Positions 37,563 through 47,500 of a stretch of 64,000 nt of DNA are shown here, piece after piece. Position 1 is the stretch's first letter. Every line of letters starts with the position of its first letter. Position numbers and translations under genes: made by a program. Source of the DNA: JABDMH01 sp965223165 (GTDB taxonomy: Bacteria; Bacteroidota; Bacteroidia; Chitinophagales; Saprospiraceae); the NCBI GenBank assembly GCA_965223165.1, contig CBDCVQ010000012.1:1-64000 (forward strand), in the 5' to 3' direction. The notes under the pieces were generated by a model that searched no databases, was not told the origin of the DNA, and was given only the letters and a program-made list of their open reading frames with translations.

Positions 37563-37591
37563 TTTGGCAAATTTTGTGGTAGTTAGATTTT
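37563..37591 (+). promoter_or_regulatory. Candidate promoter of giant gene 2
   Basis: TTTG (37563-37566), a 17-nt spacer, and TAGATTTT (37584-37591) match the Bacteroidota -33/-7 pattern with one mismatch. It would give a 5' leader of about 370 nt containing the CCGTTA pair. Confidence 0.4.
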
Positions 37592-37636
37592 TTTCACCAA
37601 CTTCAGGGCAGTGCAATTGCACCCATGATTGTTAAA

Positions 37637-37656
37637 CCGTTAAACTTCGCCCGTTA
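37637..37656 (+). promoter_or_regulatory. Paired CCGTTA leader motif
   Basis: AAACCGTTAA and CCCGTTATGA, the two CCGTTA cores 14 nt apart, 310 nt before the start codon. The same pair is found before the genes at 44540 and 62770. Confidence 0.5.
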
Positions 37657-37965
37657 TGAAGCCACCCTTTATGACCAGCTGTTCTCCTCATTTGTCCCCG
37701 GCACTCCCCCTGATCGACGTGACGACTGACCCCTAGAGGTTACTGGTAGGAGCCTTCGTCAGACAACGAGTTTGGACCTACCCACATCAGTTATCGCCCT
37801 GGCGAGGCCATTGGGTAGTATCAAGGCAAGATGACGTAGGCGTCCACACGTGCACAACGTGCCAGATCCTCTAGCCACCCCCGTCAATGTTCTTTCGTGA
37901 CTAGTGCCCCTATCTCACATCCATAAACGCAAAATCCCACTGTAGGTGGGCCAAAACTATTTACC

Positions 37966-40900
37966 ATGAGAAACCCGCAACTAAAAACTCGTCTTTGCCT
38001 CTACCTGATGGCACTGCTACTCATTTGTACCCATGGGCTACTGCAAGCTCAAGGCCCGTACTGTGCAGATAAGAATTGCACCGCAAACGATATCGGTTCG
38101 GCCGAATACTTCCTCGGAGATGCTATGGGCAATCCTATTACCAGCGTCTCCTGCACACCTGGGGACCCCGTCACCGGCGTATTCCTATATGTGACTTTCA
38201 CCGTGACCGCCACCCAGCGATATGACGTCAATATCATCGGAGATGTAATCATCGATGGTGTCTACAGTTACACTTTCGAACAATGTCTCGGGGACTACTC
38301 GTCAGGCACCTACACCGTTTCTCTTGGGAGCCTGATGTGGACCTGTGGATCGGAGCTGGTTGTTGCCGAGACCGTGTTTAGCTGGGATCAACAGAATGGG
38401 GGAGATAATCCTGACGCTTGCAAGACATGTCCGGACACCTCTCCCAAGTGCAAGCGCTTTGGAGACATTAAGGTGAATGCGCCGTTGGTAGCCGACTGTG
38501 ACTACACAGCGGAGTGCTTGCCAGGCGATCCCTTTCAGACCATCCACTTTAGCGCCGATCCTACCGGTGGGACACCCCCCTATACCTACAGCTGGGACTT
38601 TGGAGACGGGATCGGCACAAGTACCGATGCATCTCCCAGCTACACTTACCAGTCAGAGGGTTCCTTTACGGTGACGCTGACGGTCACCGACGCCAACTTA
38701 ATCCAGGATTCCGAATCCAAGACCATCATGGTCATGTCCTGCTGCTCGTTGGAGGTCAGCTGCCCCAGTCCCTCCGTATTTGACCTCACCTGCAACGATG
38801 ATATGCCTGATTGCGTAGTATCTGAACAGGACTTTCTGGACCTCCTTGGAGCCTCTATCAGTAATCCATGTGGTCCCGTGACCGTCACCTGCTCTGACAA
38901 CGGTGCCATCTGTGATGGCTCCGTGGAGCGCATCATCACGATCAGCGATGGCACGACCACCGTGATGTGCACGCTGACGTACAATTTCTCCAAACCAGCT
39001 CTATCGATTCAATGCTCAAATTCCGGGACCCCGGCCTGCCAAACGCAGGCCAATGTCGATGTGGCCTTTTCGACATGGCTCAACAATATTATTGCGTCAG
39101 CTGCGGGAGGTTGTGGTAATTTGACCGTCACCACCGTGCCATCATCTCCCCAAGCTCCAAATGCTTGCGGTGGGCAAGTGGATGTGACCTTCGAAGTCGA
39201 AGATGGCTGCGGACAATCCAGCTCATGCGTGGGGACATTTACGGTAGTCGATGCACCGACCGTAATTTTGAATTGTCCGGGGATTGCCAATGAGCCTGCC
39301 TGCCAGACCCAAGCCGCTATCGACCAGGCTTTTGCCGATTGGCTTAATGACGTCGGTTGGTCCGGAGGATGCAATGCGACCATCTCCAACAACAATACCG
39401 GGGCACCGTCCGCCTGCGGTGGATCAACCACCGTCACCTGGACGGTGGCCAGTAGTTGCCAGGCTCCCGTGACCTGTTCCGCAACATTCACCGTCGCTGA
39501 CGCACCGGCTGTAGTCCTGACCTGCCCGCTTGATGCCAACGAGACTTCCTGCCAGACCCAAGCCGCCATTGACCAGGCTTTTGCCGATTGGCTTGATGAT
39601 GTCGTTTGGTCCGGAGGCTGTAATGCATCGATCTCCAATAACAATACCGGGGCTCCGCTCGCCTGTGGTGGATCAACCACCGTCACCTGGACCGTCACCA
39701 GTGATTGCGCAGATGACACGACGTGCTCCGCCACTTTCACTGTGGCCGATGCCACCGCTGTAGGTACAGCGGTAGTACTCAATTGTCCAGCCGACGCGAA
39801 TGAGGCCGCCTGTCAATCTCAAACTGACATTGATCTGGCCTTTGCCAACTGGCTGGGGCAAGTGAACTGGAGCGGTGGCTGCGGTGCATCGATTTCAAAC
39901 GACAACACGGGAGCACCGTCCGCCTGCGGTGGATCCACCACCGTCACCTGGACGGTGGCCAGTAGTTGCCAGCCTCCCGTGACCTGTTCCGCAACATTCA
40001 CCGTCGCTGACGCACCGGCTGTAGTCCTGACCTGCCCGCCTGATGCCAACGAGACTTCCTGCCAGACCCAAGCCGCCATTGACCAGGCTTTTGCCGATTG
40101 GCTCGACGATGTCGTGTGGTCCGGAGGCTGTAATGCATCGATCTCCAACAACAATACCGGGGCTCCACTCGCTTGTGGTGGATCCACCACCGTCACCTGG
40201 ACTGTCACCAGTGATTGCGCAGATGACACTACGTGCTCCGCCACTTTCACTGTGGCCGATGCCACCGCTGCAGGTACTGCGGTAGTACTCAATTGTCCAG
40301 CCGACGCGAACGAGACTGCCTGTCAATCTCAAACTGACATTGATCTGGCCTTTGCCAACTGGCTGGGGCAAGTGAACTGGAGCGGTGGCTGCGGTGCCTC
40401 TATTTCAAACGACAATACGGGGGCACCGTCCGCCTGCGGTGGATCCACCACCGTCACCTGGACGGTGGCCAGTAGTTGCCAGGCTCCCGTGACCTGTTCC
40501 GCAACATTCACCGTCGCTGACGCACCGGCTGTAGTCCTGACCTGCCCGCCTGATGCCAACGAGACTTCCTGCCAGACCCAAGCCGCCATTGACCAGGCTT
40601 TTGCGGATTGGCTCGATGATGTCGTGTGGTCCGGAGGCTGTAATGCATCGATCTCCAATAACAATACGGGGGCTCCGCTCGCCTGTGGAGGAGCCACCAC
40701 CGTCACCTGGACGGTGGCCAGTAGTTGTCAGGCTCCCGTGACCTGTTCCGCAACATTCACCGTCACTGACGCACCTGCTGTAGTCCTGACCTGCCCGGCG
40801 GACGCCAATGAGCCTGCCTGTCAGACTCAAGTAGCCATCGACCAGGCCTTTGCCGCTTGGCTCAACGATGTCGTTTGGTCCGGAGGGTGTAATGCGTCCA

Positions 40901-43773
40901 TCTCCAATAACAATACGGGGGCTCCGCTCGCCTGTGGAGGAGCCACCACCGTCACCTGGACCGTCACCAGTGATTGCGAAGATGACGTCACGTGCTCCGC
41001 CACTTTTACCGTCACTGATGCACCTACCCTCAATATTGATTGTCCGGACGATGCAAATCTTGCCGCATGCCAATCTCAGGCAGACGTAGATCTCGCCTTC
41101 AACATATGGTTGCAAAGCTTTGGCTACTCGGGAGGCTGCAATGTCACCGAAACGGATCTAAGTGGCATGGATGCCCCAGATGCTTGCGGAGGTTCCGCTA
41201 CCGTCACCTACGCAGTGAGTGATGATTGTGGACAATCCAGCGTCTGCAGCAGGACTTTCACCGTGAGGGATGCCTTTCCTGTCCTATTGAATTGCCCTGC
41301 GGACACCATTGTCCAGGAGGATCAAACGCAAGCCGTGGTGGATCAAGCCTTTGAAGATTGGAAGGGACGGTTCGAATCTCTGGGAGGTTGTAACGCCGGG
41401 ACCATCTACAAAGTCAATGATGTCATTGTGGATCTAAACTCCCTTGCCGCACCAGATGCCTGCGGTGGAGATATCACCGTAGAAATGGTGAGAACATCCA
41501 CCTGTGGCAGTGACTCTTGTGAGAGCCAGTTTATCGTGATTGCCTCGGTGGAGGGTCTCATTTTGGCATTGCCCGGTAATCAGAGCACGTGCTCCAATGC
41601 GCCAGCAGCACCCACTTGGGCTGATCTCCCAGTAGCAAAATCCGACCAGGAGATCATCTCCCAATTTCTTATAACCTCCGCCTGTGTGGATCCGGGAGAG
41701 ATCGACATCAACCATTTGGAATCGCCTCCAAGCTTTGACAACCACGTTTATACCTTTGTCCGCACCTACTACGTCACCGCCCCCAACAACCTTTCTACAC
41801 AATCCGATGAAATCTTTGAGGTGCTCCATGATCCCGATCCTCCCGTGCTAAGCGGCCTGCCAGAGGACCTGGTTCTCCCATGTGGATCTGCCATTCCACC
41901 TATGCCCACCGTGACCGGCTATGACATCGTATTTGGTGAGGTGGAAGTGGTGCCATCGATTAGCCAGGTGCCCTCCAGCTGTGGTGGTTACAGAGTAACA
42001 CGCACCTGGACCGCCCGCGATGGTTGTGGAAATGTAGCGCAGGGCGTCCAGCGGATCATCTTCGAGGACAATGAACCACCCGTGTTAAACGTGCCGGAGG
42101 ATGTCGCTATCCCATGCGGAGATGAAATCCCAGATCCAACATACAGTGTCACTGATGCCTGCTCAGATGTCTTTGTTGACTTTGATGAATCGATCAGTGG
42201 CGATCCCGATTGTGAGCATCAGATCACTCGGACCTGGACGGCCAGGGATGGTTGCGGCAACAAAGTGACCAAGACCCAAGTGATCGATGTATTTGACGAT
42301 CAGGCTCCGGTCATCACGGTGGTCAAGGAGATGCTGGCCGACATACCAAATGGCGGCAATCTGATCATGTATGGCTGCAATGATCCGCAAGTCTCGCCAG
42401 ATGATATCGCTGTGACCGATAACTGCTGTGCCGATATCGCCATCGCCACGGGAGACGATCAAATCGCCAGTTCTGCGTGCGAGATCTTTGGCTACTATCG
42501 CAGGTGGCGATGCTGGTATACCGCTACCGACGGAGCTGGCAATATGAGCGAATTCTTCTTCTACGTTATTCAATACGACACGACCGCTCCCGTACTGCAC
42601 AACGTGCCGGACGACTTGGCACTCGACTGCGGACAGCCCGTGCCAGCACCCTCAGAGATTGTACGCGGGCAGGATGACTGTTCTCTGGTCCCGGAGCCCG
42701 ACTTTGAAGAAAGCATCACCTATGATCCTTCGGACAGCACCAAGTTTGTAGTGGTCCGCACCTGGTCCGTCGAGGACCGATGTGGCAACCGGACGGAGGA
42801 ATCCCAGATTATTACCGTGTGTGGATTTGACACCGCTGCCATAGCAGGCTCCCTGGGAAATACGGTGTGGAATGATGCCGATCAGGATGGCCTCCAAGGG
42901 ACATCCGAAGAGGGAATCAACGGTGTTAAAGTCTACCTGTATCATGCGGAGCCAGCCGGTGATCCCATCATGATGGATAGCACAACAACCTATCGCTCAA
43001 ATGGCAAGGACGGCCAATTCTCTTTTGATTATTTGACAGCGGATGAATATCAGATAAGATTTGTCACACCCCCTGACTGGAGGTTGACCCTTGCAAATCA
43101 GGGCAACAATGACGAGATCGACAGTGATGCCGATGTGCAAACAGGTATGACGGAGGTAATCGCAGTCGATGGAAACAAGATCGTCACTTTTGATGCGGGT
43201 ATGGTTGCACTGTCCGCACTGCCTGTTGAGCTAGGTACGTTTACAGCGGAAGCCAACCAATGTCAATCGCAACTGCGCTGGACAACCCTATCAGAACACG
43301 GTACCGAGAAATTTGTGGTCCAGCGATCGTCTAATGGTGTCCGCTTTGAAAATCTGGGAGAAGTGACGGCTCTGGGCGATCCATCCACCGGATTCGACTA
43401 TGCCTTTTTGGATGAGCAACCGCTTGAACGCAATGTCTACCGGCTGCTAATCCAGGACTTCGATGGCTCGAAGACCTACTCCGTCATGCGTGCCCTGGAT
43501 CACAAGTGCCGCTCATCACGCTTGCCAGTCGCCATTTTTCCCAATCCGAGTCTCGGGCAGTTCAACCTCACCCTGGACCTGGAAACGGATCAAACGGTGC
43601 ACATCCAAGTGCGGGATAAGTTGGGACGAAGAATCTGGGAAGGGCAGCGAACCTTGGGAGCCGGCAAGCATGTGGAAAGCCTGGATATCGGTACCCCACC
43701 CGTCGGATTATACCATATCCTCATCGGTATGGGAGATGTCCAAACACATCAAATGATCATCATTGGCAGATAA
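37966..43773 (+). CDS. Giant modular secreted protein 2 (83-residue units, T9SS type A)
   Basis: 1935 residues, start MRNPQLKTRLCLYLMALLL shared in form with the genes at 44540 and 62770. Parts: signal peptide (to ~30); N-terminal Cys-containing beta domain (~30-175); PKD domain (~175-260, YSWDFGDG); C-rich module (CCSLEVSCPSPS...LTCNDDMPDC, ~262-345); nine 83-residue-type units (346-1103); a transition module with DAFPVLLNCPADT and DACGGDITVEM; Ig/HYR-like modules from ~1291 (LSGLPEDLVLPCGSAIPPMP); an SdrD-B-like domain (~1629); and a T9SS type A domain from ~1855 (IFPNPSLGQFNL). Likely a surface fibre or adhesin. Confidence 0.88.
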   Translation: MRNPQLKTRLCLYLMALLLICTHGLLQAQGPYCADKNCTANDIGSAEYFLGDAMGNPITSVSCTPGDPVTGVFLYVTFTVTATQRYDVNIIGDVIIDGVYSYTFEQCLGDYSSGTYTVSLGSLMWTCGSELVVAETVFSWDQQNGGDNPDACKTCPDTSPKCKRFGDIKVNAPLVADCDYTAECLPGDPFQTIHFSADPTGGTPPYTYSWDFGDGIGTSTDASPSYTYQSEGSFTVTLTVTDANLIQDSESKTIMVMSCCSLEVSCPSPSVFDLTCNDDMPDCVVSEQDFLDLLGASISNPCGPVTVTCSDNGAICDGSVERIITISDGTTTVMCTLTYNFSKPALSIQCSNSGTPACQTQANVDVAFSTWLNNIIASAAGGCGNLTVTTVPSSPQAPNACGGQVDVTFEVEDGCGQSSSCVGTFTVVDAPTVILNCPGIANEPACQTQAAIDQAFADWLNDVGWSGGCNATISNNNTGAPSACGGSTTVTWTVASSCQAPVTCSATFTVADAPAVVLTCPLDANETSCQTQAAIDQAFADWLDDVVWSGGCNASISNNNTGAPLACGGSTTVTWTVTSDCADDTTCSATFTVADATAVGTAVVLNCPADANEAACQSQTDIDLAFANWLGQVNWSGGCGASISNDNTGAPSACGGSTTVTWTVASSCQPPVTCSATFTVADAPAVVLTCPPDANETSCQTQAAIDQAFADWLDDVVWSGGCNASISNNNTGAPLACGGSTTVTWTVTSDCADDTTCSATFTVADATAAGTAVVLNCPADANETACQSQTDIDLAFANWLGQVNWSGGCGASISNDNTGAPSACGGSTTVTWTVASSCQAPVTCSATFTVADAPAVVLTCPPDANETSCQTQAAIDQAFADWLDDVVWSGGCNASISNNNTGAPLACGGATTVTWTVASSCQAPVTCSATFTVTDAPAVVLTCPADANEPACQTQVAIDQAFAAWLNDVVWSGGCNASISNNNTGAPLACGGATTVTWTVTSDCEDDVTCSATFTVTDAPTLNIDCPDDANLAACQSQADVDLAFNIWLQSFGYSGGCNVTETDLSGMDAPDACGGSATVTYAVSDDCGQSSVCSRTFTVRDAFPVLLNCPADTIVQEDQTQAVVDQAFEDWKGRFESLGGCNAGTIYKVNDVIVDLNSLAAPDACGGDITVEMVRTSTCGSDSCESQFIVIASVEGLILALPGNQSTCSNAPAAPTWADLPVAKSDQEIISQFLITSACVDPGEIDINHLESPPSFDNHVYTFVRTYYVTAPNNLSTQSDEIFEVLHDPDPPVLSGLPEDLVLPCGSAIPPMPTVTGYDIVFGEVEVVPSISQVPSSCGGYRVTRTWTARDGCGNVAQGVQRIIFEDNEPPVLNVPEDVAIPCGDEIPDPTYSVTDACSDVFVDFDESISGDPDCEHQITRTWTARDGCGNKVTKTQVIDVFDDQAPVITVVKEMLADIPNGGNLIMYGCNDPQVSPDDIAVTDNCCADIAIATGDDQIASSACEIFGYYRRWRCWYTATDGAGNMSEFFFYVIQYDTTAPVLHNVPDDLALDCGQPVPAPSEIVRGQDDCSLVPEPDFEESITYDPSDSTKFVVVRTWSVEDRCGNRTEESQIITVCGFDTAAIAGSLGNTVWNDADQDGLQGTSEEGINGVKVYLYHAEPAGDPIMMDSTTTYRSNGKDGQFSFDYLTADEYQIRFVTPPDWRLTLANQGNNDEIDSDADVQTGMTEVIAVDGNKIVTFDAGMVALSALPVELGTFTAEANQCQSQLRWTTLSEHGTEKFVVQRSSNGVRFENLGEVTALGDPSTGFDYAFLDEQPLERNVYRLLIQDFDGSKTYSVMRALDHKCRSSRLPVAIFPNPSLGQFNLTLDLETDQTVHIQVRDKLGRRIWEGQRTLGAGKHVESLDIGTPPVGLYHILIGMGDVQTHQMIIIGR
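39001..41274 (+). repeat. Tandem array of nine ~83-residue units in giant protein 2
   Basis: Unit plan: CP-x-DANE-x-x-CQTQAAIDQAFADWL, then SGGCNASISNNNTGAP, ACGGSTTVTWTV, CSATFTV. Successive starts at 39256 and 39505 are 249 bp apart. Internal units alternate between two subtypes (PAVVLTC and a longer TAxGTAVVLNC), giving a two-unit superperiod, and same-type units are nearly identical in DNA. First and last units are diverged. Confidence 0.88.
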
Positions 43774-43856
43774 CAAGAATCAAATGATCTGACTTTGAGT
43801 ACGTTCGATCATACTGCGTCGGCGCAGTGAAACCTGTAACGGTTTTTTAATGCAAG

Positions 43857-43886
43857 AAGGTGCGCGGCAGCGATTGTCGCCACCTT
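43857..43886 (+). terminator. Probable terminator of giant gene 2
   Basis: AAGGTG(C)GCG / CGCCACCTT stem with one bulge and an 11-nt loop, followed by TTGCCTTTTGGG. The T tract is weak. Confidence 0.45.
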
Positions 43887-44199
43887 TTGCCTTTTGGGAG
43901 ACTTGACAGCACTTGCGGAATAGCGCATCTCCTGCCTTCGGCGGCTTGACCGCTGCAATTACTGATCGCAAAACCCAACGGCTGTAACTCGGAAAAACCG
44001 GATCTTGTTTCACTTCCGTTGGCACCGCAATCTATTGATCATCAAATATTTAGATCTATCCAGGCACACCTATCATATCCGTGCAACTGCAGGACACCCC
44101 TCGTATTGCGATGAAAAATATATCTCCGAAACAAGCAGAAGGAGACATTATTTAGCATATTTACGCCACGCATCCAAGGATGGGTGCTTTATTTGAAAA

Positions 44200-44216
44200 C
44201 CGTTAATTACCCGTTA
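44200..44216 (+). promoter_or_regulatory. Paired CCGTTA leader motif
   Basis: AAACCGTTAAT and CCCGTTATG with cores 11 nt apart (one helical turn). The second core ends 324 nt before the ATG at 44540, exactly the distance seen before 62770. Confidence 0.55.
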
Positions 44217-44539
44217 TGCATTCTCTCAAGGCGATAACCCGTCGTTCTTTTTGCTTGTCTTGGATATACGGAAGCTAGCTTGCGCATGGTCGGGAGTGAC
44301 CACTGCCTGCAACAAACGAGGCTAGGTCTTTCCCTCTTCCGATCTGCCACATGTCCATTAGTCAAAGGGCGCCCTTTTTTGCCAGCCACGTAGTCCAGCC
44401 CCCAACCATCACCGGACACCGGGTCAAAATCATCACCACTGCACTCCCAGCATTCGCCATCGGCAAATAAGCGAATGTTCCCATCCGATCTTGCATCGAG
44501 GTGGGAGCAGTCGGTAATGTGAACATAACTCAAGTATCC

Positions 44540-47500
44540 ATGAGAAACCCGAATTCCCTCCTCGGATTAGCGACGCTCATCCTATGTATTTGCTCCTTGC
44601 CCTTTGGCTCCTCTATCTCTGCCCAGACAAGCACATGTACATCTGGCAGCGTCAGTAATGGCAATGGTGACGCGTGGTCACCTGAATGCTACCTAAACAA
44701 CAGTTGCGGGCTGTCCGGCAACCCTTGCCAAGCCAATGATGTCAATGTTCTTGGTGCTTTCATTGCTGACATCAATGGAGCCCCGATCGTCCCTTGCAAT
44801 CTAGGCTCGACGGTGCAAGGCTACCTCTGGGCCACCTTTGCAAACGGATCAGGGTCTGACCGTTATGCCGTGCGTGTGTACGGTGAAGTACTGATCAACG
44901 GCTCCTTTTCCGGGACCACCATCAATACCTGCGCCTTTGACGCGATCGCCAATGGCGCGGTACAAGATCGTCTGCTCTTTGGCCCCCTCAACTGGACATG
45001 TGGCGACGCGCTCGCTCTCAGAAACTTGTGGATCGCCTGGGACACCGATGCTGGTTCCACCTGTGCCACTGCGACGACCTGCGGAGATTATCCGCCGTCC
45101 AAGTGCTTCAAGAACATCGACCTTGTTGGGGTTGAGATACTAGTGCCCAACTTTGATGTGGATTGTGGCCAGACCAATTTGGAGCTTTGCTTTTCCGACA
45201 TGACGATGGGAGGGGCCCCTTATACACAAGGAGGCATGACTCCCTACACCTATCATTGGGACTTTGGTGATGGCAGCAGCTCCAGTCAGCAGAACCCCTG
45301 TCATACCTTTGCCGACAATGGCCCGTACACCATTCAGCTGGATATCACGGATTCAGTGGGTGTGACGGCCTCGGTGCTGCGTGCCATTCGGCTCGACACG
45401 TTTGATTGCTGCGACCTTACGGTCACCTGCCCTAGCCCTTCGACATTCAACCTGACCTGCAACGACGCCATGCCGGACTGCACCGATACGGAGGACGAAT
45501 TTGAGGCCTTGACAGGGGCAAACATCGAAAACCCTTGTAGCACTGTCGTGATCACTTGCGACGACAATGGCTCAATCTGCGCCGGTCAGATTATACGAAT
45601 CATTACCATCGATGATGGATCGACGATGGAGACTTGTACACTTACTTTCAATTTTTCGCAACCGCCCCTATCGACCACCTGCCCTGCCGGCGGTGACCTA
45701 GCCTGTAACCCGGCTGCCAGCGCCTATGCCGCTGACGATGCACCCACCTGGACCGGTGGATGCAACGTCGTAAACACCGGAATTATCGCTGGCACACCTA
45801 CCAACGATGGTTGCAACTACACGGTGACACATAAGTACTGGGCGACAGACGCCTGTGGCACCACTGACACCTGCTATCAGACCTTCACTTGGATCCAGGA
45901 CAATGCCGCACCCACCAATAATGATTGTGACGCGGGCAGCGATCTGGGATGCAACCCAGCGGCTTCCGCTTATGCCGCGGATGACTTCCCCAATTGGTCC
46001 GATGCCTGCAATTTCTCCTCGGGGGTCATTGCCGGTACACCGACTAACAATGGATGCAACTACACCGTCACGCACAAGTACTGGGCTACCGACCAGTGCC
46101 TCAACTCTGATACGTGCTATCAGACCTTCACTTGGATCCAGGACAATGCTGCTCCCACCAATAACAATTGTGATGCAGGCAGCAATCTGGGATGCAACCC
46201 AGCGGCTTCCGCTTATGCCGCGGATGACTTCCCCAATTGGTCCGATGCCTGCAATTTCTCCTCCGGGGTCATTGCCGGTACACCGACTAACAATGGATGC
46301 AACTACACCGTCACGCACAAGTACTGGGCTACCGACCAGTGTCTCAACTCCGATACGTGCTATCAGACCTTCACTTGGATCCAGGACAATGCCGCACCCA
46401 CCAACAGCAATTGTGATGCGGGCAGCGATCTTGGATGCAACCCAGCAGCTTCCGCTTATGCCGCGGATGACTTCCCCAATTGGTCCGATGCCTGCAATTT
46501 CTCCTCGGGGGTCATTGCCGGTACACCGACTAACAATGGATGCAACTACACCGTCACGCACAAGTACTGGGCTACCGACCAGTGTCTCAACTCCGATACG
46601 TGCTATCAGACGTTCACTTGGATCCAGGACAATGCTGCTCCCACCAATAACAATTGTGATGCAGGCAGCGATCTGGGATGCAACCCAGCGGCTTCCGCTT
46701 ATGCCGCGGATGACTTCCCCAATTGGTCCGATGCCTGCAATTTCTCCTCGGGGGTCATTGCCGGTACACCGACTAACAATGGATGCAACTACACCGTCAC
46801 GCACAAGTACTGGGCTACCGACCAGTGTCTCAACTCCGATACGTGCTATCAGACGTTCACTTGGATCCAGGACAATGCTGCTCCCACCAATAACAATTGT
46901 GATGCAGGCAGCGATCTGGGATGCAACCCAGCGGCTTCCGCTTATGCCGCGGATGACTTCCCCAATTGGTCCGATGCCTGCAATTTCTCCTCGGGGGTCA
47001 TTGCCGGTACACCGAGTAACAATGGATGCAACTACACCGTCACGCACGAGTACTGGGCTACCGACCAGTGTCTCAACTCCGATACGTGCTATCAGACGTT
47101 CACTTGGATCCAGGACAATGCCGCACCCACCAACAGCAATTGTGATGCGGGCAGCGATCTGGGATGCAACCCAGCAGCTTCCGCTTATGCCGCTGATGAC
47201 TTCCCCAATTGGTCAGATGCCTGCAATTTCTCCTCTGGGGTCATTGCCGGTACACCGACTAATGACGGATGCAACTATACCGTCACGCACAAATACTGGG
47301 CTACCGACCAGTGCCTCAACACCGATACGTGCTATCAGACCTTCACTTGGGTCGAGGACAATGCCGCACCCACCAACAGCAATTGTGATGCGGGCAGCGA
47401 TCTGGGATGCAACCCAGCGGCTTCCGCTTATGCCGCGGATGACTTCCCCAATTGGTCCGATGCCTGCAATTTCTCCTCCGGGGTCATTGCCGGTACACCG

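Larger units (their letters stand above)
37372..37965. other. Long 5' leader/intergenic region before giant gene 2
   Basis: 594 bp without a larger gene. A+T-rich in 37480-37610 (promoter at 37563), then the paired CCGTTA motif and a possible 26-codon ORF (37656-37736). Confidence 0.55.
43774..44539. other. Long intergenic/leader region before giant gene 3
   Basis: 766 bp. It holds a terminator-like hairpin at 43857, the CCGTTA pair at 44200-44216, a possible 20-codon ORF (44216-44278), and a palindrome AAAGGGC/GCCCTTT followed by T (44364-44380). No larger gene was supported. Confidence 0.55.

Noticed and set aside
37637..37656. Canonical LytTR or ECF sigma binding site
   Set aside because: The core resembles the LytTR 9-mer, but the spacing of the two copies is 11-14 nt instead of about 21, and the ECF spacing does not fit either; kept only as an unnamed conserved motif.
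39009..41115. Minus-strand ORFs of 100-257 codons across the 83-residue array
   Set aside because: Shadow frames of the repeats, same reasoning.
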